A stretch of DNA of 64,000 nt from Neisseria weaveri (GCF_900638685.1 NZ_LR134533.1:1426001-1490000); one strand, 5' to 3'; counted from the stretch's first letter, positions 23,504 through 33,387 are shown. The notes: a model not told the origin generated them from the sequence alone. Numbers and translations are program-made.

Positions 23504-23814
23504 GCCACGAACGAGTTAGCGTTAATATATTGCATCGGACTTTTGAGATCGGTACACCGTCTGAAGAAAAAGCCACATTACTGCAAGCTGTGGAATTATT
23601 AAACCAGAAAATCGGCATCATTCAAGACAGCGGTAAAGTGATTGAAACAGAGAAAATCATTATTCTCGCTGCCTTGAATCTTGTGCATGATTTATTGAAG
23701 AATTCATGCCATGTAAATAACTTAAAAGATGATTTGGCAAGCAAAGAATTTGAGCGTAAAATAATAGACATAGTAAATGTTTGTGAGCAAGCATTGTCGC
23801 AAGTCGATAATTAA
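23500..23814 (+). CDS. zapA: Cell division protein ZapA
   Basis: Bundles FtsZ filaments at midcell. The 104 aa have the family N terminus (VSVNILHRTFEIGTPSEEKATLLQAVELLNQKI) and a C-terminal coiled coil. IETEKIIILAALNLVHDLL matches the dimerisation region. It overlaps the upstream coiled-coil gene by four bases (coupled), and 6S RNA follows, the usual zapA-ssrS arrangement. Confidence 0.92.
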   Translation: MSHERVSVNILHRTFEIGTPSEEKATLLQAVELLNQKIGIIQDSGKVIETEKIIILAALNLVHDLLKNSCHVNNLKDDLASKEFERKIIDIVNVCEQALSQVDN

Positions 23815-23832
23815 TTGGCATAAACATCCCTT

Positions 23833-24016
23833 CTTTTCCCTGCGGTGTTCGCGAAGGCATATATTCCTTTGAACCAATAAGTTCGCTTTAGGTTGCCGGG
23901 AGTTGCAATGGGCGCGAGCGTCTTAATCTGTAAGATGCACCCGAAATTGTCCGAGGTGACCGCCTTGTCCACAAGGTTCAAGCGGATTCAGCCTGAACGG
24001 CACACGTGGGGATTCT
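23833..24016 (+). ncRNA. ssrS: 6S RNA
   Basis: RNA that binds sigma-70 RNA polymerase in stationary phase. The evidence is its position just after zapA, a long near-self-complementary fold (the outer stem pairs about 23838-23850 with 24000-24013), and the conserved tract CCTTGTCCACAAGGTTCAAG followed by CGGATTCAGCCTGAACGGCA. Ends are estimates. A terminator follows at 24025. Confidence 0.88.
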
Positions 24017-24024
24017 CTATTCAT

Positions 24025-24055
24025 ATACCGCCTCTATACAAAGGCGGTATTTTCT
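24025..24055 (+). terminator. Terminator after 6S RNA
   Basis: ATACCGCCT and AGGCGGTAT stem followed by TTTCTT. Confidence 0.85.
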
Positions 24056-24123
24056 TAAATGAGACAGATTTTTTGGAATATTCGCGATATTAATTGCAAA
24101 TATTTTCAGTAATCTAATTTAGA

Positions 24124-24152
24124 TTGACAGAAGCGGAAATCATCTCTAAAAT
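24124..24152 (+). promoter_or_regulatory. rplM-rpsI promoter
   Basis: TTGACA (24124-24129), 17 bp, TAAAAT (24147-24152), leaving a short leader before rplM. Confidence 0.75.
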
Positions 24153-24188
24153 CGGTAGCTTTCTATATATTTGTTTGGATTACTCCGT

Positions 24189-24617
24189 ATGAAAACCTTT
24201 TCAGCTAAACCGCATGAGGTGAAGCGCGAATGGTTTGTAATCGATGCCGAAGATAAAGTTTTGGGTCGTATTGCAGCTGAAATCGCACACCGTCTGCGCG
24301 GCAAACACAAACCTGAATACACTCCACACGTTGATACCGGCGATTACATCATCGTAATCAATGCAGACAAATTGCGCGTAACCGGTGCTAAGTTGGAAGA
24401 TAAGAAATACTACCGTCACTCAGGTTTCCCAGGCGGTATCTATGAGCGCACTTTCCGTGAAATGCAAGAGCAATTTCCGGGCCGCGCTTTGGAGAAAGCC
24501 GTTAAAGGTATGTTGCCCAAAGGTCCTTTGGGTTATGCCATGATTAAGAAACTGAAAGTGTATGCCGGTTCAGAACACGGTCATGCTGCTCAGCAACCTA
24601 AAGTTTTAGATATCTAA
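24189..24617 (+). CDS. rplM: 50S ribosomal protein L13
   Basis: Early-assembly large-subunit protein. The 142 aa start [29 protein letters not shown], the family N terminus; six upstream in-frame codons are not expected to be translated. [17 protein letters not shown] and [21 protein letters not shown] are conserved. Forms the standard two-gene operon with rpsI, 10 bp downstream. Confidence 0.98.
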   Translation: MKTFSAKPHEVKREWFVIDAEDKVLGRIAAEIAHRLRGKHKPEYTPHVDTGDYIIVINADKLRVTGAKLEDKKYYRHSGFPGGIYERTFREMQEQFPGRALEKAVKGMLPKGPLGYAMIKKLKVYAGSEHGHAAQQPKVLDI

Positions 24618-24627
24618 GGGACACGAT

Positions 24628-25020
24628 ATGAACGGTAAATATTACTACGGTACAGGCCGACGCAAAAGTTCAGTAGCTCGTGTATTCTTGCAAAAAGGTA
24701 CTGGTCAGATTATTGTAAACGGTCGTCCCGTTGATGAATTTTTCTCTCGCGAAACCAGCCGCATGGTTGTTCGTCAACCTTTGGTTTTGACTGAAAATGC
24801 CGAATCTTTCGACATTAAAGTAAATGTTGTCGGTGGTGGTGAAACCGGTCAATCAGGCGCTATCCGCCACGGCATTACCCGCGCATTGATCGATTTTGAT
24901 GCTGCGTTGAAACCTGCTTTGTCTGCTGCCGGTTTTGTTACACGTGATGCTCGTGAAGTTGAGCGTAAGAAATTCGGTTTGCGTAAAGCACGTCGTGCGA
25001 AACAATTCTCTAAACGTTAA
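24628..25020 (+). CDS. rpsI: 30S ribosomal protein S9
   Basis: Small-subunit protein whose C-terminal tail touches P-site tRNA. The 130 aa begin [21 protein letters not shown] and end [16 protein letters not shown], including the conserved terminal Lys-Arg. Second gene of rplM-rpsI with its own SD (AAGGGACACG). Confidence 0.98.
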   Translation: MNGKYYYGTGRRKSSVARVFLQKGTGQIIVNGRPVDEFFSRETSRMVVRQPLVLTENAESFDIKVNVVGGGETGQSGAIRHGITRALIDFDAALKPALSAAGFVTRDAREVERKKFGLRKARRAKQFSKR

Positions 25021-25044
25021 TACTTTGTTTGGCGATATGTTAAA

Positions 25045-25070
25045 AAAGCCCTGTTTGATACAGGGCTTTT
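25045..25070 (+). terminator. rplM-rpsI terminator
   Basis: AAAAGCCCTG/CAGGGCTTTT with loop TTTGATA. The next 290 bp up to 25362 holds no gene; TATAAT at 25275-25280 is a possible -10 box for the following gene. Confidence 0.88.
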
Positions 25071-25362
25071 ATTATTTGATATGTTTGTCCGATTGGTGTT
25101 TGAGGTAAAAATTTGAGGCTTCTGGCGTCTATCATTTTTTGGTATTTCGGAGTGTTTTTAATTGCCTATCATGCTGGGAAGGCTGCTTTTTATTGATCTT
25201 GTAGAATTGATTGTATTGTTAAGAAATTGATTGAAAATAAATGCAAGAATTTCTGTCTGAAGTGGGTAACTGTGTATAATATTTAATTCATTCTTGAATG
25301 GGCATTTCAAGATAGAACAAATAGACGATAACTTATAATTGAATTTATTGAGAGGATAACGT

Positions 25363-25608
25363 ATGGGATGGTTGATTACTATCTTGGTTGGCTTTATTGT
25401 TGGTGTATTGGCTAAATTCCTACATCCGGGTAAAGACAATCTTGGTTTTATTATGACTACGATTTTGGGTATTGCCGGTGCGGCACTGGCTGGTTTTGTC
25501 GGTCAGTCTGTGGGTTGGTATCAAGTGGGTGAGCCTGCCGGTTGGATTGCTTCAACTATATTCGCTATTATTATTTTGGCTGTATATACCCGTGTGATTA
25601 AAAAGTAA
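25363..25608 (+). CDS. GlsB/YeaQ/YmgE-family membrane protein
   Basis: 81-aa protein of the transglycosylase-associated/GlsB family, with three membrane helices (about residues 3-20, 30-48 and 58-78) and the typical start MGWLITILVGFIVGVLAK followed by the Gly/Ala-rich TTILGIAGAALAGFVG. Members are stress-linked, but their molecular job is not established. GAGAGGATAACGT precedes the ATG. A single gene with its own terminator. Confidence 0.88.
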   Translation: MGWLITILVGFIVGVLAKFLHPGKDNLGFIMTTILGIAGAALAGFVGQSVGWYQVGEPAGWIASTIFAIIILAVYTRVIKK

Positions 25609-25627
25609 TTTTTAATGATTTAATAAT

Positions 25628-25657
25628 AGAGGCCGTCTGAATTTTCAGACGGCCTCT
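25628..25657. terminator. Bidirectional inverted DUS terminator (glsB-type gene / dtd)
   Basis: AGAGGCCGTCTGAA with its mirror between convergent genes. Confidence 0.85.
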
Positions 25658-25734
25658 TGTTTGCTTGGCTGGTGGGGAATATTTCGCGTTAGTCGGGATT
25701 GTTTGACAGCTTATGGGTATTTTGTCTGTTTCCT

Positions 25735-26196
25735 TTAGAAGGTTTTTTGAGAATCCAGCAGTAGAGTCACCGGGCCGTCGTTACATAGTTCAATTTGCAT
25801 ATGGGTTTGGAACTTTCCTGTTTCAACGTTTAAACCATGAATGCGTAAATGTGTCGCTACCGATTCGTACAGTGTATTTGCTTGCTCCGGTTTTGCGGCT
25901 TGGGAAAATGACGGTCGTCTGCCGTTTCTTGCGTCTGCGTATAAGGTGAACTGTGATACCAGGAGTATAGAGCCGTTAATATCTTTAATGGAGAGGTTCA
26001 GTTTGCCTTCCGCATCTTCGAAAATACGTAGATTGGCAATTTTTTCGGCGATGTATTTTGCATCGGCTTCAGTATCCTCATGACATATACCTAGCAATAT
26101 CATGAAGCCGGTATTGATTATCCCATTGGTATAGCGTTGTTGGTTTTCGATAATATCGACTTTTGCTTTAGTAACTTTTTGAATAACGGCGCGCAT
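25735..26196 (-). CDS. dtd: D-aminoacyl-tRNA deacylase
   Basis: Hydrolyses D-aminoacyl-tRNAs (and mischarged Gly-tRNA-Ala in the family), protecting translation. The 153 aa begin [15 protein letters not shown]. The catalytic-pocket motif [21 protein letters not shown] and the [11 protein letters not shown] variant of the GP motif near the C terminus are present. Transcribed convergently to the glsB-type gene. Confidence 0.94.
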   Translation of the reverse strand: MRAVIQKVTKAKVDIIENQQRYTNGIINTGFMILLGICHEDTEADAKYIAEKIANLRIFEDAEGKLNLSIKDINGSILLVSQFTLYADARNGRRPSFSQAAKPEQANTLYESVATHLRIHGLNVETGKFQTHMQIELCNDGPVTLLLDSQKTF

Positions 26197-26319
26197 GATG
26201 TGATAAGGGGTAATAGCTCAAAAATTAAATATCTGGGTTGATTGGAATGGATTGTTTTTAGGTTTGCGGAGAGAGGCAGTCTGAAAATTTAGGCATTCTG
26301 AATCTTTGCAATAACATTT

Positions 26320-27069
26320 CTATTTATTGGTGGCGCATATATTGCAATGGGGATTTTTTTCAAACGGAAATTGCTGCCATGTGTTGGTCAGGGCATCGTA
26401 GGTAATCAGTTTCCCATGTGATGGTGAACCGATACCGATGAGTATTTTTAGTGCTTCCGAAGCTTGGGTGGTTCCGATAATGCCGACAAGTGGGGAAAAT
26501 ATGCCGAATGTGGCACAGCTGCCGTCGGTTGCATCGCCTTCTTCAAAGAGGCAGGTATAGCAGGGAGAGTCGGGTAAATCGGCTCTATAAACGCTTATTT
26601 GGCCTTGAAACCGTACTGCTGCGCCGGATACCAAAGGCGTTTGGGTGTTGACTGCCGCTTGGTTGACGGCTTGGCGTGTTGTGTAATTGTCGCTGCAATC
26701 CAAAACAATATCAGCTTGCTGCATGAGCGTTTCCAGTTGGGTTCTATGCAGTCTTTCGTTAATCGGTCGGATTGTAATCCTGCTGTTGATGGCTTGAAGA
26801 CGCTCGCTCATGGCAATTGCTTTTGAACGGCCCAAGTCCGCTTCGGTGAAGGTAATTTGACGTTGCAGATTGGTGTTGTCGATAACATCATCATCGGCAA
26901 TGATCAGGCGGTTGATGCCGGAAGCGGCGAGGTAGGGAAGCGCTGCGGCGCCTAAGCCTCCGCAGCCAATCACTAAAACACAGGCGTTCAGTAACTTCTC
27001 CTGACCTTCTATGCCGATTTCTTCTAAAAGAAGGTGCCGGCTGTAACGCAATAAATCACAATCATCCAT
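26320..27069 (-). CDS. moeB: MoeB/ThiF-family adenylyltransferase
   Basis: E1-like enzyme that adenylates the C terminus of a small sulfur carrier (MoaD in molybdopterin synthesis). The 249 aa have an ATP-binding GCGGLGAAALPYLAASG, a DDDVIDNTNLQRQ metal/ATP region, and a structural zinc site of two Cys pairs (CYTC near residue 180, CNIC at the C terminus). The catalytic-Cys loop reads GDATDGSCATFG. The neighbour moaC, six bases upstream on the same strand, supports MoeB over ThiF. Confidence 0.85.
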   Translation of the reverse strand: MDDCDLLRYSRHLLLEEIGIEGQEKLLNACVLVIGCGGLGAAALPYLAASGINRLIIADDDVIDNTNLQRQITFTEADLGRSKAIAMSERLQAINSRITIRPINERLHRTQLETLMQQADIVLDCSDNYTTRQAVNQAAVNTQTPLVSGAAVRFQGQISVYRADLPDSPCYTCLFEEGDATDGSCATFGIFSPLVGIIGTTQASEALKILIGIGSPSHGKLITYDALTNTWQQFPFEKNPHCNICATNK

Positions 27070-27075
27070 TATCGG

Positions 27076-27576
27076 TTAGTAATTGATGTTTTCGTATTTG
27101 TCGGTCAGGGTGAAGTTTTCACTTTTACTGTTGGTTTTTTCCTGCAGGTGGATGTGGGTTAGTGCCATGTTTTTATCAACGGCTTTCAGTAAATCGTAAA
27201 TGGTCAGTAATGCGATGTTGACTCCCATTAAAGCATCCATTTCCACGCTGTGTTTGGCGTTGCCGGTTGCGGTTACGGTGGCTTTGATTCGGCTGAGAGA
27301 AAGATCGCTTTCAAAGTCCACTCTGATATGGTTTAGCGGAGCCGGTTGGCACAGCGGAATCAGAAAGCCGGTTTGTTTTGCACCTTGAATGGCTGCGATG
27401 CGTGCGATGCCCAGCACATCGGTTTTTTGTGGATTATTTTGCGTAATCAGTTTGATGGCATCACTATTCATGTTGATGTAGCCGCAGGCCTTGGCGGTTG
27501 CGGAGGCTTCAGGCTTGTTGCTCGGGTCAACCATGGTTTCGGTGTGGTTTTCGCTGAGGTGGGTTAAGTTAATCAT
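27076..27576 (-). CDS. moaC: MoaC-type cyclic pyranopterin monophosphate synthase, divergent
   Basis: Converts 3',8-cyclo-7,8-dihydro-GTP to cyclic pyranopterin monophosphate in molybdenum cofactor synthesis. The 166 aa align with E. coli MoaC without offset in the core: Lys51, Asp128 and Lys131 are kept (KTDVLGIARIAAIQGAK; TIYDLLKAV). The active-site His77 of IPLCHP is Gln here (IPLCQP), and the C-terminal GGKSGDF is SKSENF. Probably one operon with moeB. Activity is uncertain because of the His change. Confidence 0.85.
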   Translation of the reverse strand: MINLTHLSENHTETMVDPSNKPEASATAKACGYINMNSDAIKLITQNNPQKTDVLGIARIAAIQGAKQTGFLIPLCQPAPLNHIRVDFESDLSLSRIKATVTATGNAKHSVEMDALMGVNIALLTIYDLLKAVDKNMALTHIHLQEKTNSKSENFTLTDKYENINY

Positions 27577-27688
27577 CTCGTATTTCCTAGAATGCGTTTT
27601 ATGGATTGAGCCTGGCAGGGGTATTGGGATTTTAAAACTTTGCCAGGTGCTTGTAAAAGCTTGTTTCAGGCAGGCTGCTTCAATTGTA

Positions 27689-28267
27689 TTATTTTGTTTT
27701 TAAAATAGTTTCAAATCTTTCCAAGGCAGGGCCTATGGCATCGTTGATATGTTGGGCATCGAGCCAGTCGACTTGTATAAACATCAACATCAGTACCGAG
27801 CTGGCCAAAATCATAGCAATTGCATAAGCAATATAGCCAACCAGCACTTTTGTGGATGAGTGACCGCTTAATTTCATAAAGCCGTTATATTGTGCCCCAA
27901 AAGTCCAAATCTGCCAGAAGAGGCCGAGAGCGGCTAAAGTGGGAATATATAAAACGGCCAATGAGGGAATAGACAAGGCTTCCGAAGCCAAAACAAAGCC
28001 GCATAGGTTTTGTTTGGGCTGGTTGGGTTGCTGCAGCATAAACCGCATAACACTGCACATCAGCAGGCATCGGGTTGCGGTAAATAAAACTGCGTAAGCA
28101 ATAACGCCGTCTCCGCTGCCGAGAATGTAGGACATTTTGGACGCCTCGATAAAGCCCATCAGCAATATCACCGCCAAAATAACGGGAAGGGTGTAGCGAT
28201 ACTCGGAAGCTGCTTGATAACGCAGACGTAGAATGCCGAGCATATCGTTTAAGAATTTATATAGCAT
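27689..28267 (-). CDS. Multi-pass membrane protein, Yip1-like
   Basis: 192-aa inner-membrane protein with about five hydrophobic helices (residues ~28-45, 55-75, 92-115, 140-165 region). Layout and aromatic helices resemble Yip1/DUF1282-type proteins, but I do not recognise a specific function. Starts MLYKFLNDMLGILRLRY. It lies between moaC and folD on the same strand, with an inverted DUS separating it from folD. Confidence 0.7.
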   Translation of the reverse strand: MLYKFLNDMLGILRLRYQAASEYRYTLPVILAVILLMGFIEASKMSYILGSGDGVIAYAVLFTATRCLLMCSVMRFMLQQPNQPKQNLCGFVLASEALSIPSLAVLYIPTLAALGLFWQIWTFGAQYNGFMKLSGHSSTKVLVGYIAYAIAMILASSVLMLMFIQVDWLDAQHINDAIGPALERFETILKTK

Positions 28268-28365
28268 GGTTGGTTTGGAATCCGTAAGTGTGCAAACTGA
28301 TTAGGCCTATCCGTATCAGTGATAAGTTCCATTTACTATGATTACTGTTGCCATTTTATGCAGGA

Positions 28366-28391
28366 AGGCCGTCTGAAATTTCAGACGGCCT
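28366..28391 (-). terminator. Inverted DUS terminator after folD
   Basis: AGGCCGTCTGAAA/TTTCAGACGGCCT in the gap downstream of folD. Confidence 0.8.
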
Positions 28392-28492
28392 CCGCAAAGT
28401 TGCGGATCATAATGTATACCGTATCAAATGACGATATTAAATATTACCTATTTTATTTTTACCGTTTTATATCGGAAAACAGTTTGAGTCAA

Positions 28493-29353
28493 TTAATTTT
28501 TGCTGTCGTGCAATTCTGCTGCCTGCAAAGTATTTTCCAGCAAGGTAGCGATGGTCATGGGGCCCACGCCTCCGGGAACCGGTGTGATCATCGCCGCGCG
28601 TTCTTTGGCTGCGTCAAATTCTACATCTCCGCATAGTCTGCCGTCTTCTAACCGATTGATGCCGACATCAATCACAACAGCCCCCGGCTTAATCCATGCG
28701 CCTTTAACAAAGTTGGGGATGCCGACGCCGACCACAACAATGTCTGCCGAACCGACTTCCTCGGCCAGATTTTGCGTTTTACTGTGGCAAACAGTTACTG
28801 TGGCGCGCGCCAACAGTAATTCCAAAGTCTGCGGTCGGCCGACGATATTGGAGGCGCCCACCACAACGGCTTTTTTGCCGACCACATCAATGCCGTATGA
28901 CTCCAGCAAGGTCATTACGCCTTTGGGTGTACAGGGACGCATGAGCGGCATTTTTACTGCCAAGCGGCCGACGTTGTAAGGATGGAAACCGTCCACGTCT
29001 TTATCCGGCACGATCCGTTCCAATACGGTTTGGCTGTCGATTTGTTTCGGTAACGGCAGCTGTACCAAGATTCCGTCTACATCGGCATTGGTGTTTAATT
29101 CGTCAATCAACGACAACAGTTTGTCCTGTGCGGTATCCTCAGAAAGTTCGTAAGACAGGGATTTGAAACCGACTTTTTCGCAAGCCAGTTTTTTGTTGCG
29201 GACATAAACCGCGCTGGCCGGGTCGTTACCCACTAAAATCACAGCCAAACAAGGTGCTCTTTTTCCGGCTGCTTGGCGTTCGGCGACTTGTTGCGCAACC
29301 AGTTGCAGCCGTTGCTGCGATATTTCTTTACCGTTGATTAATTGGGCAGTCAT
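28493..29353 (-). CDS. folD: Bifunctional methylenetetrahydrofolate dehydrogenase/cyclohydrolase
   Basis: Interconverts 5,10-methylene-, methenyl- and 10-formyl-tetrahydrofolate with NADP. The 286 aa have the catalytic [14 protein letters not shown] (active Lys), [10 protein letters not shown], the NADP loop [10 protein letters not shown], and [15 protein letters not shown] at the end. The start is the ATG at 29353 ([12 protein letters not shown]); a 13-codon upstream extension is out of family. Confidence 0.96.
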   Translation of the reverse strand: MTAQLINGKEISQQRLQLVAQQVAERQAAGKRAPCLAVILVGNDPASAVYVRNKKLACEKVGFKSLSYELSEDTAQDKLLSLIDELNTNADVDGILVQLPLPKQIDSQTVLERIVPDKDVDGFHPYNVGRLAVKMPLMRPCTPKGVMTLLESYGIDVVGKKAVVVGASNIVGRPQTLELLLARATVTVCHSKTQNLAEEVGSADIVVVGVGIPNFVKGAWIKPGAVVIDVGINRLEDGRLCGDVEFDAAKERAAMITPVPGGVGPMTIATLLENTLQAAELHDSKN

Positions 29354-29572
29354 GAAAGTGTTTCCCTTTTGCGGAAGATAAATTGTGGACAAATATCAGG
29401 AGGGGGATTATCGCATTTTTAAGGTGTTTTTTCATCTGTTTATCGCTATAAGTCATGATGAGGTTGTTTTCTTATGATTCGGTTGCTGAAAGTTAGGATA
29501 AAAAAAGAAAAATAAATTTCATTTAAAAACAAAAATATCTAGATTTTTATAGCAATTTGTTTTTTCAAACGC

Positions 29573-29601
29573 TTGACGCTTTTTTTATGCGGGGGTATAG
29601 T
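29573..29601 (+). promoter_or_regulatory. tRNA operon promoter
   Basis: TTGACG (29573-29578), 17 bp, TATAGT (29596-29601), with a GC-rich discriminator region before the first tRNA at 29615. The region 29393-29572 holds nothing else recognisable. Confidence 0.8.
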
Positions 29602-29614
29602 TCGATTCTCTCGT

Positions 29615-29692
29615 CGGGGCGTAGCGCAGTCTGGTTAGCGCACCTGTTTTGGGAACAGGGGGTCGTGAGTTCGAATCCCACCGCCCCGACCA
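29615..29692 (+). tRNA. tRNA-Pro (UGG)
   Basis: 78-nt cloverleaf with acceptor CGGGGCG/CGCCCCG, anticodon TGG in loop TTTGGGA, T loop TTCGAAT and encoded CCA. First of a three-tRNA operon. Confidence 0.97.
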
Positions 29693-29730
29693 AAAAAGAT
29701 TTTTAGTTATGCACGGTACCCGTGTGGTAA

Positions 29731-29807
29731 GCGCCCGTAGCTCAACTGGATAGAGCACCGGCCTTCTAAGCCGGGGGTTACAGGTTCGATTCCTGTCGGG
29801 CGTGCCA
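29731..29807 (+). tRNA. tRNA-Arg (UCU)
   Basis: 77-nt cloverleaf with acceptor GCGCCCG/CGGGCGT, anticodon stem CCGGC/GCCGG with loop CTTCTAA (TCT), and encoded CCA. Confidence 0.97.
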
Positions 29808-29821
29808 AAATTTAAGTTTAC

Positions 29822-29898
29822 GGTGGCTGTAGCTCAGTTGGTAGAGCCCTGGATTGTGATTCCAGTTGTCGTGGGTTCGAGCCCCATCAGCCACCCCA
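29822..29898 (+). tRNA. tRNA-His (GUG)
   Basis: 77-nt tRNA with the extra 5' G opposite C73 that marks tRNA-His. Anticodon GTG in loop TTGTGAT; encoded CCA. Confidence 0.97.
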
Positions 29899-29903
29899 TT
29901 TAA

Positions 29904-29940
29904 AAATTCCCTACATTGAAAAATGTAGGGAATTTATTTT
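29904..29940 (+). terminator. tRNA operon terminator
   Basis: AAATTCCCTACAT/ATGTAGGGAATTT stem followed by ATTTTT. Confidence 0.88.
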
Positions 29941-30049
29941 TGGAATTTTGCTTGAATTTTGAGCGTGGCGGCAAGGCTTGTTGCCAATAAGACAAATAAA
30001 CAAGGTGTTCTTAAAGCGATAATGTCATTATGCTTAATGTAAGGGCTAT

Positions 30050-30080
30050 AAAGGCCGTCTGAAATTTTCAGACGGCCTTT
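30050..30080. repeat. Inverted DUS pair upstream of hldC
   Basis: AAAGGCCGTCTGAA with its mirror and T run, about 110 bp beyond the tRNA terminator and 160 bp before hldC. No gene lies immediately upstream. Otherwise the 29941-30238 gap holds nothing recognisable. Confidence 0.75.
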
Positions 30081-30238
30081 GTTTTGATTGGTTCGTTAAT
30101 GCAGGGACGTTTCCTATAAATATGATGTCGGTTTATGGTTTTGCCGTATTGGTTTCGGGCAGGAGTACGGCATTGGCTGCAGCTTTTCCAAATGCTGATG
30201 CTTCGGTATGATGTTGAAAATTTTTGGAAAGAAATGAT

Positions 30239-30745
30239 ATGTCTGATTGGATTCTTCCTGATTTCGAAAATAAGATTTGTACTCCGGAGCAGTTGGCAGA
30301 GCGTATCCGGGCATTGCCCAGGCCGCTGGTGTTTACCAACGGCTGTTTTGATATTTTGCACCGCGGGCATGTGACTTATTTGGCTCAGACCCGGGCATTG
30401 GGTTCGGCAATGGTTTTGGCTTTGAATACCGATGCTTCCGTACGCCGTTTGGGTAAGGGAGACGATAGGCCGATAAATTCATTGGAAAATCGGGCTGCGG
30501 TTGCTGCGGCATTGTCCAGCGTGGATTTGGTAACGTGGTTTGACGAGGATACGCCGGCAGAGTTGATTGAGTTGGTGAGACCGGATATTTTGGTTAAGGG
30601 AGGGGATTGGCCGGTTGAAAAAATCGTCGGTTCGGCTGAAACTTTGGCGCGTGGTGGTCAAGTTTATTCTATTCCTTTTCTACATCAAACTTCTACAACG
30701 CAGACATTGGAAAAAATCCGTGCTGCGGAGGCCGGGGCGAAATGA
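30239..30745 (+). CDS. hldC: D-glycero-beta-D-manno-heptose 1-phosphate adenylyltransferase
   Basis: Activates heptose-1-phosphate to ADP-heptose for the lipooligosaccharide inner core. The 168-aa single-domain nucleotidyltransferase (RfaE domain II only) has the signature [16 protein letters not shown] and [16 protein letters not shown]. Neisseria keeps the kinase half as a separate gene, so no domain is missing. Start at 30239 (MSDWILPDF) with GGAAAG eight bases upstream; a five-codon-longer start is possible. gmhA, in the same pathway, lies at 51392. The stop overlaps the next start. Confidence 0.92.
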   Translation: MSDWILPDFENKICTPEQLAERIRALPRPLVFTNGCFDILHRGHVTYLAQTRALGSAMVLALNTDASVRRLGKGDDRPINSLENRAAVAAALSSVDLVTWFDEDTPAELIELVRPDILVKGGDWPVEKIVGSAETLARGGQVYSIPFLHQTSTTQTLEKIRAAEAGAK

Positions 30746-32499
30746 TGTCTCTTAAACCGCAGCAGTGGCAGCTTTTGGCGGCTTTGGCAGATGGAACGCC
30801 TTGTCATGTGTCCGACTTAAGCCGTCTGATCGGGATCAAGCCGCAGCAGATTAACGGTTTTTGGATGCAGATGCCGCCTCATGTGCGCGGATTGCTGCGG
30901 CAGTATGACGGTTTATGGCGTTTGGTCAGACCGTTGGCGGTATTGGATGCTGAAAAGGTTGGGCAGATCGGCGTGCAAAGCGGATTTCGGGCGGTGTTGC
31001 ATAATGAATGCGGTTCGACCAATGATATTGTTTTGGAACAGGCGCGACAAAGTGTTGAACGTGCCCACCGTTTTTTATGTATCACCCATAGCCAAACTCA
31101 GGGACGGGGTAGGCAGGGTAAGGCTTGGCAAAGCAGGTTGGGTGAGTGCCTGATGTTCAGTTTCGGCTGGGCTTTTGATAAGGCGCAACATGAATTGGGG
31201 GCTTTGGCACCGGTTTCGGCACTGGCCTGTCAGAAAGTGTTAAACAGGTTTGGTATCCCGGCGCAAATAAAATGGCCGAATGATTTGGTGGTTGGCGGCG
31301 ACAAGCTCGGCGGAATTTTGATTGAAACCATCAGACACGGCGGTAAAACGGTTGCGGTGGTCGGTATCGGTATCAATTTTGTTTTGCCTAAAGAGGTGGA
31401 ACATGCTGCTTCTGTACAGACTTCTGTGCAGACTGTTTCTGTGTATGGTGTAACCGCCGGCCGTTTGCTCGCGGATTTAATGCGGGAGTTGCAAAGCAGT
31501 TTTGAGATGTTCGAACGGCATGGTTTTGCGCCCATGTTGCCTGATTATTTGCAGGCAAACCGTGATTATGGACATCCGGTGAGATTGTTGCGGGACGGCC
31601 ATGTGGTGCAGGAAGGAATGGTGGCGGGCGTTACCGAACATGGTGCGCTCCGTTTGCAGACGGCCGCCGGAGAGCAGATTGTGGTCAGTGGTGAAATCAG
31701 TTTGAGACCGGATGCGGAAGCGGCAGTTAGGCCGCCTGAAAATAATGAAAGCACCCTCTCTTTATTGTTGGACGGAGGCAACAGCCAGCTGAAATGGGCG
31801 TGGGTAGAGGGTGGCAATATTGCCCGTATCGGCCGTGCGCCTTACCGGGACTTGGCTAAGTTGGGTGAGGAATGGCTGCAATTTTCAGACGGCCTTACCC
31901 GTATTGTCGGCTGTGCGGTATGCGGAGAAGCGAAGAAAGCTTTGGTTGAACAGCAGTTGCCGAAATCCGTGGAGTGGTTGGAGTCGATGCAACAGGGATT
32001 GGGTATCCGCAACCATTACCGCAATGTTGCCGAACATGGCTCGGACAGATGGTTTAATGCGTTGGGCAGCCGCCGCTTTACCGATCATGCTTGCGTGGTG
32101 GTCAGCTGCGGAACGGCGGTAACGGTGGATGCATTAACCGATGACAATCATTATTTGGGCGGTACGATTATGCCGGGCTTTCATTTGATGAAAGAAGCGA
32201 TGGCTGCCAAAACTGCCAATCTCAACAGGCCGCTGGGGCGGGTGTATCCTTTTCCGACTACCACGGCGAATGCGTTGGCGAGTGGGATTATCGATGCGGT
32301 TTGTGGCTCGATTTTATTGATGCACGGCCGCCTGAAAGAAAAAGTAGGGGTTGATAAGCCGGTTGATTTGATTATTACCGGAGGCGGTGCTTCCAAAGTC
32401 GCTCAAGCGCTGCCTGAAGCTTTTACTTTGGACAATATTGTTAAAGTTGTAGATAATCTCGTCATTTACGGATTATTGAATTGGGTTGAGCAAGAATGA
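30742..32499 (+). CDS. birA/coaX: Bifunctional biotin protein ligase / type III pantothenate kinase
   Basis: Fusion of BirA, which attaches biotin to acetyl-CoA carboxylase, and CoaX, the first enzyme of CoA synthesis. The 585 aa have an N-terminal helix-turn-helix region (about 1-65) that may let it act as a repressor, a biotinyl-AMP loop GRGRQGKAW at 121 with [17 protein letters not shown], and from about residue 340 an ASKHA kinase fold ([38 protein letters not shown]). The fusion is a described Neisseria trait. It starts in ATGATG overlapping the hldC stop and ends overlapping the next start. Confidence 0.95.
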   Translation: MMSLKPQQWQLLAALADGTPCHVSDLSRLIGIKPQQINGFWMQMPPHVRGLLRQYDGLWRLVRPLAVLDAEKVGQIGVQSGFRAVLHNECGSTNDIVLEQARQSVERAHRFLCITHSQTQGRGRQGKAWQSRLGECLMFSFGWAFDKAQHELGALAPVSALACQKVLNRFGIPAQIKWPNDLVVGGDKLGGILIETIRHGGKTVAVVGIGINFVLPKEVEHAASVQTSVQTVSVYGVTAGRLLADLMRELQSSFEMFERHGFAPMLPDYLQANRDYGHPVRLLRDGHVVQEGMVAGVTEHGALRLQTAAGEQIVVSGEISLRPDAEAAVRPPENNESTLSLLLDGGNSQLKWAWVEGGNIARIGRAPYRDLAKLGEEWLQFSDGLTRIVGCAVCGEAKKALVEQQLPKSVEWLESMQQGLGIRNHYRNVAEHGSDRWFNALGSRRFTDHACVVVSCGTAVTVDALTDDNHYLGGTIMPGFHLMKEAMAAKTANLNRPLGRVYPFPTTTANALASGIIDAVCGSILLMHGRLKEKVGVDKPVDLIITGGGASKVAQALPEAFTLDNIVKVVDNLVIYGLLNWVEQE

Positions 32500-33344
32500 A
32501 GTGGTTGTTTTTCATATTGGTGGCGCTGAATATCATCGTTTTCGGAGGTATGGTGGCAGGCCGTGTTGTAGAAAAGCAAAAAGCAGTGGTTGCGCCGACC
32601 GTTCCGATGGTGGGAAAGGTGCACGAATTGTCTTTGCCCGACAACATTAAAGATCCCGGTTCCGAAAAATTGGACTGGGTAACGGATGACGGTAAACGTG
32701 CCGACCAATTGGAAGAGGAAAAGAAAGCCAAAGAAGCGGCCAAGCTGGCACAGGAAAAGAAAGCCCGGGAAGAGAAAAAGCGTAAAGAAGAAAACAGCCA
32801 GCAATCTGCGCAGGAGCTTCCGGTTATTGCGCAGCGTCCGCAACCGGCGGCGGGTAATGTTTGTGTGGCTACGGCTTCCGTTTCGTTGGAAGAAGATGTG
32901 TACCATCGCATTAAAGGTTTGTTGAACCGTTGGCCGCATGCGGCGACCAGAACCGTTGAGAAGCGCGATGGTGCGGTGAAAAAGGCAAAAAAAGCCGTTG
33001 TTAAGCATTATCGCGTGGTATTGCCGTCAAACGGAGACGCGATTGCACAAATGGACAGTTTGGCCGCCAAAGGCTTTACGGGTTCGCTGTATCAAGGGCA
33101 AATCAGTGCCGGTATCGTGAAAAGCCGGTCTGCCGCACAAGTTCTGGTATCGCGATTGGCCGCTTCGGGATTCGGCGGTGCAAGCGTGGTGGAACAGGAA
33201 GAGCGCAGCCGTATTTCTGAAGAAAACGAGTTGAGCGTGGCGAAAATGAAAGTGGTATTTTTGGCGGTTAACGATAAAGAAATTAAAGAAATCCAGTCGA
33301 TTGTCGGCAAATACGGCCAACTGGCGCGTAATAAGTGTAAGTAG
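32496..33344 (+). CDS. SPOR-like membrane-anchored protein
   Basis: 282-aa protein with an N-terminal membrane anchor (residues 4-22), a highly charged Lys/Glu coiled region (about 65-105) and a C-terminal region (about 165-250) whose pattern HYRVVLPS...[49 protein letters not shown] resembles an SPOR peptidoglycan-binding domain. The exact family is not certain. Overlaps birA/coaX by four bases (ATGA), so translation is coupled. It would be periplasmic facing. Confidence 0.78.
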   Translation: MKWLFFILVALNIIVFGGMVAGRVVEKQKAVVAPTVPMVGKVHELSLPDNIKDPGSEKLDWVTDDGKRADQLEEEKKAKEAAKLAQEKKAREEKKRKEENSQQSAQELPVIAQRPQPAAGNVCVATASVSLEEDVYHRIKGLLNRWPHAATRTVEKRDGAVKKAKKAVVKHYRVVLPSNGDAIAQMDSLAAKGFTGSLYQGQISAGIVKSRSAAQVLVSRLAASGFGGASVVEQEERSRISEENELSVAKMKVVFLAVNDKEIKEIQSIVGKYGQLARNKCK

Positions 33345-33387
33345 TGTATTGACGGATTATCTATATCAAAGGTGATTGCGTTGATAT

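Noticed and set aside
29615..29898. tRNA cluster as an integration site
   Set aside because: No integrase, truncated tRNA copy or att-like repeat is present nearby.
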